NCBI GenBank assembly: GCA_965206655.1 | Contig: CBDBKC010000028.1 | Coordinates: 1 to 64,000 of the forward strand | Origin: JAPPLB01 sp965206655 | GTDB lineage: Bacteria; Acidobacteriota; Terriglobia; Bryobacterales; UBA6623 | Reading direction: 5' to 3' | Length of the DNA: 64,000 bases | Part shown: positions 1 to 7,905 of the stretch, in pieces | How the letters are laid out: every line of letters begins with the position of its first letter | Position numbering within the stretch: position 1 is the stretch's first letter | Program-made: the position numbers and the translations under genes | The notes under the pieces: generated by a model | Told to the model about the DNA's origin: nothing | Database searches by the model: none | What the model saw: the letters and a program-made list of their open reading frames with translations, nothing else

Positions 1-1163
1 ATCCTGTTCGGCAGTCCGAGCCGCCGCCACAAGTTGCCCAGGTTGTAGGCCAGCACGCTGAGTTGCAGTCGCACTTCGTTGGCCCGAAAGCGATGGCACG
101 AAAGCCGCGTCCAGTGCGTGGCCTGTTTGCCTTCTTTAATCCATTGCTCGGCCGTGCCGCGCTTGTTGTAGAAGCGCACCACCGACCGGCTTGGCAAGCT
201 CATGTTGGTCACGATAAATCCGACCCGCGGGAACAGCTCACCGAGATGATGCTCGACCTTGGCCACGATGCGTCGCGGCTTGGACCAACTCTCCGCCTGA
301 TAGCGGAAGCTCTTGTAGCGCACCAAGGGCTTGCGACCCGGCCTGCCCGGCGGGCGAAACAAGATGTCTTCGATCGCCAATTCCAAGCTCTTGTTGGCCG
401 GAATGCGAATGGCGTACTGCACTCCGCGTTCCTCCGAAAACTCATAAATCTCCGGCTTGGCAAAGGCCGCATCGCCCCGGAAGGTGACCTGTTTGCCCAC
501 AGCCTGTTGGCGCTTGATCTCGGGCAGCAGCAACTCCTTCCAGTCCTCAGCGCTGTGCACGTTGCCTGGACGCAGCTTCGCCGCCAGGCAATCCCCATGC
601 TGGTTGAACAACAACAGCGGGTGGTAGCAGACCGACTCGAAATGGCCGTTGTAGGCGCTGCCCTCTTGCTGGCCGTGGACAGGGCTTTCGGTCGAATCCA
701 TGTCGAGCACGACGCGCTCGGAGTCGTCTTGCGTCTCGGCTTGCGCCACCAGCTCGCGGTTCACAGCCATCAGCCCCAGCAAGTTCTCCTCGCTCGCCAG
801 CATCTCCGTCTCGAAGCTCTGCAGTCGCGAGGTCAGTGCCCCGCCGCGATCCCAGTTCCTCTTCGAGCCGATCAAGCGAAACGTCGGGTCAGCCGACACT
901 CGGACGGCGTCATTGAGGTCCTCGTAGCCTGCCAGCCGAGAGTAGACTGACTGCCGCAGCAGATCGGCCAGCGGGAACTTCTTGTTCAAGCCTTGCCGTG
1001 GGTCACTGAGGTGTTCGTCGATCAGCTTCCCGAGTCCGAGTCGCTCGTCCAGCTCGCGGACCAGGATCAGCCCGCCGTCGGAAGTGACACGCGATCCTTG
1101 GAAATCGACTTTCAATAAGCCGTTGAAGCTTAGCTGGAACGGTTTGTTTTCTTTTTCACCCAC
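1..1163 (-). CDS. IS1380-family transposase, partial (C-terminus outside window)
   Basis: DDE transposase of the IS1380 family, identical over its visible length to the 443-aa proteins at 13400-14731 and 54332-55663. About 387 codons are present, including catalytic D156, D231 and E339. The native ATG was removed by the IS4 insertion, but the IS4 terminal bases GTG (read on the minus strand at 1161-1163) fall exactly in its place, so translation could start at a substitute GTG followed by GEKEN. The native leader and ribosome binding region are now 1.3 kb away. Expression would depend on read-through from the co-directional IS4 transposase, whose stop is about 10 bp upstream. Confidence 0.8.
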   Translation of the reverse strand, partial: MGEKENKPFQLSFNGLLKVDFQGSRVTSDGGLILVRELDERLGLGKLIDEHLSDPRQGLNKKFPLADLLRQSVYSRLAGYEDLNDAVRVSADPTFRLIGSKRNWDRGGALTSRLQSFETEMLASEENLLGLMAVNRELVAQAETQDDSERVVLDMDSTESPVHGQQEGSAYNGHFESVCYHPLLLFNQHGDCLAAKLRPGNVHSAEDWKELLLPEIKRQQAVGKQVTFRGDAAFAKPEIYEFSEERGVQYAIRIPANKSLELAIEDILFRPPGRPGRKPLVRYKSFRYQAESWSKPRRIVAKVEHHLGELFPRVGFIVTNMSLPSRSVVRFYNKRGTAEQWIKEGKQATHWTRLSCHRFRANEVRLQLSVLAYNLGNLWRRLGLPNR

Positions 1164-2480
1164 TACTGTCCGGTTAGAAGTCGAATAGAATCAGCTGGTT
1201 GGGGTGATCGAGTAAGTTTTCATGGGAGTCTGATGGCTGCAAGGCCTGTAAAATGGGCGTTTTCTCAAATAGGGTAACGCTGAGAATCTGTAGGATTTGG
1301 TAGAGACTCGCCTCCAGGCCCAACCTCTTCCGCACGATCGCCACCAGCACGTACACCGAGACGGCGATCCAAATCTGGGTCTTCACGGCGTTCTCGCTGG
1401 CGCCGTAGAACTTCTTGATCCGCAAGTGCTGCTTGACCCACTTGAAGAACAGCTCCACCTGCCAGCGCGAACGGTAGATCTCGGCGATGGTCAGTGCCGG
1501 GAGCGCGAAGTTGTTGGTCAGGAACTTCAGCCGCTTGTTCGTCGCGGCGTCGACGTAGCTGACGCGCCTCAACGGGTCCGGATAGACTTTGGCCGATTCG
1601 ATGGCAGTCAGTATGACGGTCTGATCCGAGCGCACGCCCGTAGATTTGTCGACGGGATGCGAGTAGCGCCGTTGGAGCAAGATGTTCTTCTTGGTTCGCA
1701 CGACGAAGAACGACGAGCAGAGGGTGAACACGAAGAGGCGTTCGAAATCCACGTAGGCCCGATCCATAACGTAGAAGGCGCCGGGCTCGGGTAGGAACTC
1801 GTCGAGGATGTTGACGTCGTGCGTTTTGCCGTCGGTAATGCGGATAAACGTGGGGATGTTACCGTGCAGGTCCAACAGCGTGTGCATCTTCACGGCGGCC
1901 TTGCGCCGGCGGAACTTGGCCCACGGGAACAGCGAGAGGCACAGGTCGATGGTGGTCGAGTCCAGAGCGTAGAGACTTTGATTGAGATCCACGCCGATCG
2001 GATCGCGGGCATACAAGGGCCGCGCGATGCGAATCAAGGCCTGAGCGAAATCGGCATAGATCCGCCAGTCGCGCGACTCGTTAGCGTCGGCCAGTGTCGA
2101 GCGCGCGACGTTGCCGCGGAATCCCATGTGGTAGAGCTTGCCGCCAAGCGAACGCAGGCACGCTTCGATATCGCGGAGGCTTTCGCGGTAGGTCAACTGG
2201 GCGAAGGACATCGAGAGGAACTGATCCCAGCAGGAGAAGCTGCGCGAGCCCCGGTCGCCATCGTAGCGGGCCACACAGCGCCGGAACTCGCGATCCGGAA
2301 GAAAGCTGATCAACTGCGCGAATACGGTGCGGCCCAGATTCATGAGCCATTGTCGGCTCAGGACGGATGACGCTCAAACGGCGCACCGCCGCTCAAATCG
2401 CGGCAAGAAAAAACAACACCTAACCCACTTTTCTACAACCAGTTGCAGGCCGCCCACCGCTTATCAGCCGGACAGTAGTG
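1161..2480 (-). mobile_element. IS4-family insertion sequence, copy A (1320 bp)
   Basis: Bounded by perfect 13-bp inverted repeats CACTACTGTCCGG and CCGGACAGTAGTG and flanked by the 9-bp direct repeat TTTTTCACC (1152-1160, 2481-2489). One transposase gene fills most of it, with about 137 bp of leader at the right end. Three further copies of the same length lie at 27216, 34311 and 52731. This copy is nested at the start codon of an IS1380 transposase. Confidence 0.97.
1174..2343 (-). CDS. IS4-family transposase (copy A)
   Basis: A 389-aa DDE transposase. It has an N-terminal DUF4372-like segment (about residues 5-75) followed by the Tnp_DDE core with D128 (YALDST), D194 (YVMDRA) and the YREK signature Y290-R293-E297-K304 (YRSRWQVELFFKWVKQ). 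The YREK signature and the 9-bp target duplication both fit the IS4 family. The stop codon lies 11 bp inside the left inverted repeat end. It is intact and presumably active, given four nearly identical copies in 64 kb. The start ATG has no strong Shine-Dalgarno sequence, which is common for transposases. Confidence 0.96.
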   Translation of the reverse strand: MNLGRTVFAQLISFLPDREFRRCVARYDGDRGSRSFSCWDQFLSMSFAQLTYRESLRDIEACLRSLGGKLYHMGFRGNVARSTLADANESRDWRIYADFAQALIRIARPLYARDPIGVDLNQSLYALDSTTIDLCLSLFPWAKFRRRKAAVKMHTLLDLHGNIPTFIRITDGKTHDVNILDEFLPEPGAFYVMDRAYVDFERLFVFTLCSSFFVVRTKKNILLQRRYSHPVDKSTGVRSDQTVILTAIESAKVYPDPLRRVSYVDAATNKRLKFLTNNFALPALTIAEIYRSRWQVELFFKWVKQHLRIKKFYGASENAVKTQIWIAVSVYVLVAIVRKRLGLEASLYQILQILSVTLFEKTPILQALQPSDSHENLLDHPNQLILFDF

Positions 2481-2601
2481 TTTTTCACCCATTGGGTGTT
2501 GATCTCCTCAGCGCCTTGAGTGCTTTCCAACCCGCATAAATAAAGGCGTCCGAGGCCACCCGATGGTTAGCAGAATCGAAACTAAAGTGGGAATCCGGGT
2601 T

Positions 2602-2709
2602 AAGATCATGGGTGTCGAAGACGGCACCCTGCAGGTGCTGCTGTGGGAGAAGCATGAGGTCAAGGCAGAAACGGACTTCGTGATTAGTTGGAAGTGGCGA
2701 AACCTTTGA
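2602..2709 (+). pseudogene. 3' remnant of a gene truncated by IS1380 copy 1
   Basis: Immediately right of the IS1380 end, an open frame enters from the target duplication and runs to TGA at 2707-2709 (about 35 codons; interior residues include GVEDGTLQVLLWEKHEVK). An ATG at 2608 is in frame, but the frame is open back to the element junction, so this looks like the C-terminus of a protein whose N-terminal part lies left of the IS1380 element, outside the window. I do not recognise the family. Confidence 0.45.
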
Positions 2710-3412
2710 ATCGGGCAGTTCGGGGGGGGGCAAAGCCAAGCCCTAACCTCCAAAGCCCTAACCTCCACGCAAAACACCCTCCGTCACACGCGCCACCGGA
2801 TCAGGGAACAGCGCGCCGCATCCAAAAACACCAAACACAGCCACCCGTCGCCTGTATCGGCAGACTGCCACGTATCGGATCAACGGCACAACCCGCCTCA
2901 CCAGTCACAACCCCACTCCATCAACAGAATGAACAACATAACCTTTCTACGCACCGGCAAATCAGCACCCCTGGTGTATCCTATTCCCGAAGCTGTCTCG
3001 CGACGATGCGCAACGGTTCAGGCGAACGATGACAAGAGCAAAGTGCGAAAGCCCGGTCAAGCAACTCCAGCAGCCCACTTTGATCGCGGTCCCCAACTCC
3101 CCGGATGCGCTCCAGGATGGCCTGACCGTCGCCGCGGCGTCCGCGGAGTCCGGAACGCAAGTGACGGGTTGGGGCGCCAAGCCTCAACCATGGCAATCGA
3201 ACCACCCTAGATCGCCCGCCCCAAAAACCGCCGTCAGCCCGTTTCAATTCAACGTCCTTGCCGGAATCGCTTCAACCCTGGTCCGACCCAAAGAAACGGA
3301 ACAAAAACACTCTCCACGTGTGCCATTCTGTTCCAAAAGCGAACAAACCACGAACACAAACGGCCCGCCCACTTTTTACCAAACGGACCCACCTTGTCCA
3401 TCGGCTCGTTGC
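2710..3412. other. Non-coding stretch, no recognised gene
   Basis: About 700 bp with a poly-G run (2719-2728) followed by a short direct repeat of the motif AGCCCTAACCTCCA. The open frames here have no family resemblance, no clear ribosome binding site, and run into the 3' end of the convergent symporter gene. No terminator or RNA gene is evident. Confidence 0.5.
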
Positions 3413-5974
3413 TCAAGCCCCCTCTGGGGAAGACCTCGGTTTTTGGGTGTAGATTGTCAGGCCGTCGAGTGGATTTTCCTTTTCGCGAAAGACCAAGCTG
3501 GCGGCGTAACCGGCTGCAAAGCAGGTCAATACGCCGATGGCGGCGTAAAGGAAGAAGCTGACAGCGGTCTGCGTCTGGACCCAGTAGATGACCGCGGCAC
3601 TGATGAAGGCGCCGGCTAGCGCGCCACGCCCGTTGGCGCGGCGGGTGAACATGCCGAGAGCGAACAGTCCGGCCATGCCGCTGCTGAGCAGGCCCAGCAT
3701 GCGGTTGAACAAGTCCCAGAGGGATTGGATTTCGTAGCTCGCCATGGTAACGGCGGCTGCGGTGGCGATGACACCGAGTCCGGCCGTGAGCCAACGGGCC
3801 AGGCGGAGCCGAGCGTGGTCGGTCGAGTCGGGGCGGAAGCGGCCGTAGAAATCGGTAACGATCACGGTGGAGACGCTGTTGAGGCTGCTATCGAGGGTTG
3901 ACATGGAAGCGGCAAAGAGGGCGGCGATGACGATGCCGGTGATACCGGACGGGAGTTGCTGTGAGATGAAGTGAGGGAAAACCGAGTCGGTCGGAAGGTT
4001 GGGACTCAGCAGCGCGGGCGTGAGCTTATAGAAGACGTAAAGCGACGTACCGAGCAGGAACCAGATGAAAGATTCGGGAAGTGTAATGGCGGCGTTCAGC
4101 CAGATGGAATCGGCGGCGCGTTTTTCGGTCTTCGTGGTGAGGTAGCGCTGGACGACGACCTGGTCGGAAGTGTAGGTGACGAGGTTGATGAAGAGATTAC
4201 CGACGATGAGGACCCAGAAGGTGGCAGTCGTGTAGTCCCAACCCCAGTGGATCATCTTGAATTTCTCGTCCGCCATCCCGACCGCGAAGATTGTCGCCGC
4301 ACCGCCGTCAACGCCGAACGCCATGATGACGAGGCACAGTAGGCCTCCCCCAAGCAAGACGATGACCTGCAGCACGTCCGTCCAGACAACAGCTTCGATG
4401 CCGCCAAGGACCGTGTAGAGGGTGCTGAATATCCCCATGACGACGATGCAGCCGTAGACATTCATTCCCGTGACGGCCGAGAGCGCCATCGCCGGGAGAA
4501 ACAGCACGATCGCCATTCGGCCTAGCTGGAACAGAATAAAGGCAGTGCTTGCATAGAGTCGCGTCGCTAGATTAAACCGACGCTCGAGATATTCATAAGC
4601 GGTGGTAATGTTCAGCCGACGGAAGAACGGAAGATAAAAGTAGACGACGATAGGCGAGATGAGGATGATGGCGAAAGTGTTGACGAAGTAGGCCCAGTCC
4701 GTGGCGTAGACCTTGGCGGGCGCGGCCATAAACGTGATAGCACTGAGCTGCGTGCCAAACAAGCTGATGCCCGCCGCCCACCACGGGATACGCCGTCCGG
4801 CGAGGAAGTAGTCCTCCGTGGTCTTTTCGCGCCGTGAGAAGTAGACACCCATTGCAAGTAGCGCCGCGAGATAAGCGCCGAGGCAAAGGTAGTCGAGAGT
4901 GGTGAAGCCGCTCGCTTGATATTGAGTTTCGAGCGTAAGGACGTGAGGGGAGCGATGGCCCGGCCTGTCTTCTCCACTCGCGACAACGATGCGGCCGTTC
5001 CAGCGCGCCGCCGCCGTCGTGACCAACGCTTCGGGCATCGTGCCGACCTCAATCCAGGTGTCGGTGATGGTGTGGTACGCGCGAACGGCCTTGGGGAAGC
5101 CTGGGTGCGCGTCGCCGAGTTCCTGTGCTTGAAAGAAGAGCTCGCCGTCGTCGCCGCTGAAGACGAGAATGTGGCTCTGCCCCTCGGGGACCGACGAGGC
5201 GGCGACGATCGGACGGGGGACATCGTTGACGCGTTTCCAACCCTCCCGCGGACGGTAGCGATACGCATCCGTCAAGAATCGCCGGGTGATTGTTCCGTCA
5301 TCCGCGTCAACGAGTTCCGCGCCGCTGAACACGAACAGGGCGCCGTCTTGCGCCGCGACGACCGGCAGAATGCGCGCCGGCCCCGGCCAAGGTTCGAGGA
5401 TCTCCCACGCCGGTACTTCTGCGTCGACGTCGAGACGCCAAAAATTGTTCATCGCACGGCGGGAGTCGGGAGCTGCCTGTCCCCCGGCGACATAGATCGC
5501 GGACCCTAGCAATGCCGCGCCGGTCATCGCGCAGGCTTCCGGCAGGTCGGGCAGCTTCGTCTGCTCGATCGAGCCGGCGCGCCACCCAAGCAGACGGACG
5601 TCGCGATAGTGACGTGACTCGTCGCTGCCGCCGAGAATCACAAACCCGCGATCCGTCGAGACGCTGCCGCCGTAAGCGAGAGGCCGTTCGAGTTGAAAGC
5701 CTGTGCGCCAGGTATCGGCCTCCGGCTCGAGGATGTAGATGTCTCCGTGCCACTGCTTCACCCCGCCCTGCGAAGGAGGCGTCTCGAAGTTGGCCCCGCC
5801 GGCGACGATGAGCGCGCCGTTCGATACGCCCGCGAAGGGGCCGCCGAGGCCGAGCGGCGCAGGGAGATCGGGCGCTCGAGTCCAGCGTAGCTCGTCGGCC
5901 CCGGCGCCACTCGCTGCAAGAACCGGGGCGATCCCCGTCAACAAGAGAATGAGACAGAGACGGATACGCTTCAT
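3413..5974 (-). CDS. Kelch-type beta-propeller fused to sodium/solute symporter
   Basis: An 853-aa inner-membrane protein. The start is set at MKRIRLCLILLLTG, a signal peptide or first membrane segment; its ATG overlaps the amidase stop as ATGA, implying translational coupling. Residues of about 25-350 hold six kelch-like blades (e.g. GALIVAGGANF, GFVILGGSDE, AIYVAGGQAA, ALFVFSGAEL), resembling the NanM/cyclically permuted mutarotase family. From about residue 356 (TLDYLCLGAYLAALLAMGVY) to the end is a complete SSS-family Na+/solute symporter with around 13 membrane helices. The layout suggests a periplasmic sugar-recognition or mutarotase domain feeding its own transporter. The substrate is unknown; sialic-acid-like sugars are a guess from the kelch family. 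Confidence 0.88.
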   Translation of the reverse strand: MKRIRLCLILLLTGIAPVLAASGAGADELRWTRAPDLPAPLGLGGPFAGVSNGALIVAGGANFETPPSQGGVKQWHGDIYILEPEADTWRTGFQLERPLAYGGSVSTDRGFVILGGSDESRHYRDVRLLGWRAGSIEQTKLPDLPEACAMTGAALLGSAIYVAGGQAAPDSRRAMNNFWRLDVDAEVPAWEILEPWPGPARILPVVAAQDGALFVFSGAELVDADDGTITRRFLTDAYRYRPREGWKRVNDVPRPIVAASSVPEGQSHILVFSGDDGELFFQAQELGDAHPGFPKAVRAYHTITDTWIEVGTMPEALVTTAAARWNGRIVVASGEDRPGHRSPHVLTLETQYQASGFTTLDYLCLGAYLAALLAMGVYFSRREKTTEDYFLAGRRIPWWAAGISLFGTQLSAITFMAAPAKVYATDWAYFVNTFAIILISPIVVYFYLPFFRRLNITTAYEYLERRFNLATRLYASTAFILFQLGRMAIVLFLPAMALSAVTGMNVYGCIVVMGIFSTLYTVLGGIEAVVWTDVLQVIVLLGGGLLCLVIMAFGVDGGAATIFAVGMADEKFKMIHWGWDYTTATFWVLIVGNLFINLVTYTSDQVVVQRYLTTKTEKRAADSIWLNAAITLPESFIWFLLGTSLYVFYKLTPALLSPNLPTDSVFPHFISQQLPSGITGIVIAALFAASMSTLDSSLNSVSTVIVTDFYGRFRPDSTDHARLRLARWLTAGLGVIATAAAVTMASYEIQSLWDLFNRMLGLLSSGMAGLFALGMFTRRANGRGALAGAFISAAVIYWVQTQTAVSFFLYAAIGVLTCFAAGYAASLVFREKENPLDGLTIYTQKPRSSPEGA

Positions 5975-7374
5975 TCGGCGGCGATCGGGGCGTGCTTGGT
6001 GTGCCACTCGGTGGCCTGCTCGTAGGCGTGGCCGATTTCGAGGATACCGGCTTCGTCCCAAAGGCCGCCGATGATCTGCAATCCGATGGGCAGGTTTTCG
6101 CTCGTCAGTCCGCACGGTACAGAAAGCAACGGCAAGCCTGTCAAATTCAACGCCCGCACGATGCGGGTGGTGGCAAGCCGGACGTTGTGTTCCACACCCG
6201 AGACGACCAACGTGTCTTGGCCGATCTTTGCGGGAGGAACTGAAATCGTCGGCGTTACGATAGCGTCGACCTCACCGAGCAACTCGTTGAACCCGTCCAG
6301 CAAAGCCCGCCGCCGCCGTTGCGCGTTGAGATAGTCCGTAGCGCGCACGAAGCGGCCCTGGTCGAAGAGCGCCCGCACGTCCTCACCGAAATCTTCACGG
6401 CGATCACGGAGCCGCTTCTCGTGAACCGAGCTTCCTTCAGCGAGCAGAATCAGGCGCGCGATGGAATTAAACTCCTCAATGTCGGGGACAGTGATGGGCC
6501 TGAGTTCCGCGCCTAAATCCCCCAGAACCGAGATCGCCTTGCGCACCGCCGCCTCGACTTCGGGATGCAGTTGATCAAAGTAGAAATTCTCCGGGATGCC
6601 TATCTTGCGGCCCGTGAGCCTCGGTTCGGATGCGAACTTCGGCTGCGTGAGCGGACGATGGACCGAGCTTTCGTCGCGCGCATCGCCACCGGCCATGGCT
6701 TTGTACACTTCCGCCGTGTCGGCCACGGTCAAACCGAAGGGGCCGGCATGGTCGAGAGTATGCCCAAGCGGGAAGACGCCATAGCGACTCACACGTCCGA
6801 AGGTCGGCTTCAATCCCACCAGACCGCAAAATGACGCGGGAATCCGAATCGAGCCTCCAGTATCCGAGCCCAAAGAAAAGCTACACAATCCGCCCGCGAG
6901 CGCCGAGGTTGAGCCGCCGCTCGAGCCGCCGGGAATACGATCGAGGTCCCAGGGATTTCGGATTGAGCCGTAGTGCGGATTGTTGCTGGTGATGCCGTAC
7001 GCCCACTCGTGCAGTCCCGCTTTGCCGACCATCACGGCGCCGGCCGCGCTCAGTTTCTCTACGACAGCGCAGTCGTATTCGGGCACGAAGTCGTCCATGA
7101 TCTTCGAGCCGACGGTCGTCTTGATACCTTTCGTGAAGAAGAGGTCTTTGGCCGCGTACGGGATGCCGTGGAGCTTGCCGCGGTATTGGCCGGCCTGAAT
7201 TTCATGCTCGGCCCGCCGAGCCTGCGCCAGGGCATGCTCGGCCGTTACGGTAATGAATGCGTTCAGCCGGGACTGCCGCTTCTCGATGAGATCGAGCACC
7301 TGACGGGTCAATTCGACAGGCGAAAGTTCGCCGCTTTCGATCTTCGGCGCGAGGTAGTTAATCGTGAGGTCCAT
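5971..7374 (-). CDS. Amidase signature family hydrolase (GatA/AtzE-like)
   Basis: A 467-aa cytoplasmic amidase with the Ser-cisSer-Lys triad visible: K76 (YAAKDLFF), S151 within GGSSGGS, and nucleophile S175 (SDTGGSIRIP). Full family length. It hydrolyses an amide, or acts as a glutaminase when paired as in GatCAB. No gatB is nearby, but a 55-aa GatC/AtzG-like gene sits 20 bp upstream, so the pair resembles AtzE-AtzG type hydrolases more than tRNA amidotransferase. It is translationally coupled to the downstream kelch/symporter gene, so its substrate is plausibly something imported by that protein. Confidence 0.92.
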   Translation of the reverse strand: MDLTINYLAPKIESGELSPVELTRQVLDLIEKRQSRLNAFITVTAEHALAQARRAEHEIQAGQYRGKLHGIPYAAKDLFFTKGIKTTVGSKIMDDFVPEYDCAVVEKLSAAGAVMVGKAGLHEWAYGITSNNPHYGSIRNPWDLDRIPGGSSGGSTSALAGGLCSFSLGSDTGGSIRIPASFCGLVGLKPTFGRVSRYGVFPLGHTLDHAGPFGLTVADTAEVYKAMAGGDARDESSVHRPLTQPKFASEPRLTGRKIGIPENFYFDQLHPEVEAAVRKAISVLGDLGAELRPITVPDIEEFNSIARLILLAEGSSVHEKRLRDRREDFGEDVRALFDQGRFVRATDYLNAQRRRRALLDGFNELLGEVDAIVTPTISVPPAKIGQDTLVVSGVEHNVRLATTRIVRALNLTGLPLLSVPCGLTSENLPIGLQIIGGLWDEAGILEIGHAYEQATEWHTKHAPIAAE

Positions 7375-7394
7375 TTTGATATCGCCGGTGCCCG

Positions 7395-7562
7395 CTAGCG
7401 GTGGGTAGGCCCAAAATGAGGGAGAGGATCTGTCGTGCTCAGATCGCGGTCGAGAATCTTCTCAACGGCCGCGGTTACATCCTCGACGATCGGTGCGATA
7501 CGATCGAGTTCTTCCTCGGGAATGTTGAACTGCCATGCTTCCGCGGCTTGTTTGACGGTCAT
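7395..7562 (-). CDS. Small GatC/AtzG-like amidase partner protein, 55 aa
   Basis: A short gene starting MTVKQAAEAWQFNIP and ending PLPHFGPTHR, 20 bp upstream of the amidase start and on the same strand. Helical, acidic, and ending in a Pro/Phe-rich tail as in GatC and in the DUF4089/AtzG small subunits that wrap around an amidase-fold partner. A purine-rich GGAGG lies 12 nt before the ATG, a long spacing. Assignment rests on position, size and general resemblance; it could be annotated as hypothetical by automatic pipelines or missed altogether. Confidence 0.7.
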   Translation of the reverse strand: MTVKQAAEAWQFNIPEEELDRIAPIVEDVTAAVEKILDRDLSTTDPLPHFGPTHR

Positions 7563-7713
7563 CGGTCGCCTGATCCTCCCGAATGCGAGCCCTACAGTTT
7601 ACAGTGTTGATGATGAGATTTCACACCGCCGCGCGAAGCCCCGCCTCCGAACCTAAACGTAGGGGCGCCGCATGCAGTGCCCGCGGCCCCGGCGGGGCCG
7701 CAGATCCCACGAG
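7563..7713. other. Divergent intergenic region with GC-rich hairpin
   Basis: The spacer between the minus-strand amidase operon and the MITE. It holds a perfect 8-bp stem, GCGGCCCC (7683-7690) with GGGGCCGC (7694-7701), and a 3-nt loop. No T-run follows, so it is not a classical intrinsic terminator. Promoters for the amidase operon should lie here, but I see no convincing hexamers. Confidence 0.4.
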
Positions 7714-7715
7714 TT

Positions 7716-7888
7716 CGCATTTCTCACCACGTGGCGAGGCGAAGTGCGTGAGAGGCCCGCTAGGGCGAGGCGCGCGCAGGTTGGCGCGCGGAGGTGTACT
7801 TGAACAGTACAGTGAGCACGGTGAGCAAGCGCAACGAAGCAATGGCGGGCCTATGGCGTGCTTCGACCGTCAGGTGGTGAGAGATGCG
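7716..7888. mobile_element. MITE family A, copy 1 (173 bp)
   Basis: Non-coding element with terminal inverted repeats CGCATTTCTCACCAC (7716-7730) and its near-complement ending at 7888 (14 of 15 match). About 90 percent identical by eye to 16764-16937. It has no transposase, so would need mobilisation in trans. No clear target duplication at this copy. It ends 17 bp before the acyl-CoA synthetase ATG, so it must have displaced or supplied that gene's promoter. Confidence 0.75.
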
Positions 7889-7905
7889 GACTGACAGGAG
7901 TCAAT

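Larger units (their letters stand above)
1..2599 (-). mobile_element. IS1380-family element copy 1, left part outside window, interrupted by IS4 copy A
   Basis: Positions 1-1160 and 2490-2599 match the intact copies at 13173-14838 and 54105-55770; position 1 corresponds to 13569. The right end (CCGGG at 2595-2599) is followed by TTAAG, the presumed target duplication. The left end and its flank lie outside the window. A 1320-bp IS4 element sits exactly at the transposase start codon (1161-2480) with a 9-bp duplication (1152-1160 and 2481-2489), so the IS4 arrived after the IS1380. Confidence 0.93.

Noticed and set aside
1297..2370. Plus-strand open frames of 165 and 183 codons inside the IS4 element
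   Set aside because: They recur in every copy simply because the element recurs, and they are antisense shadows of the transposase.
3029..3619. 196-codon plus-strand frame before the symporter end
   Set aside because: Low-complexity composition, overlaps the 3' end of the convergent gene, no recognisable domain.
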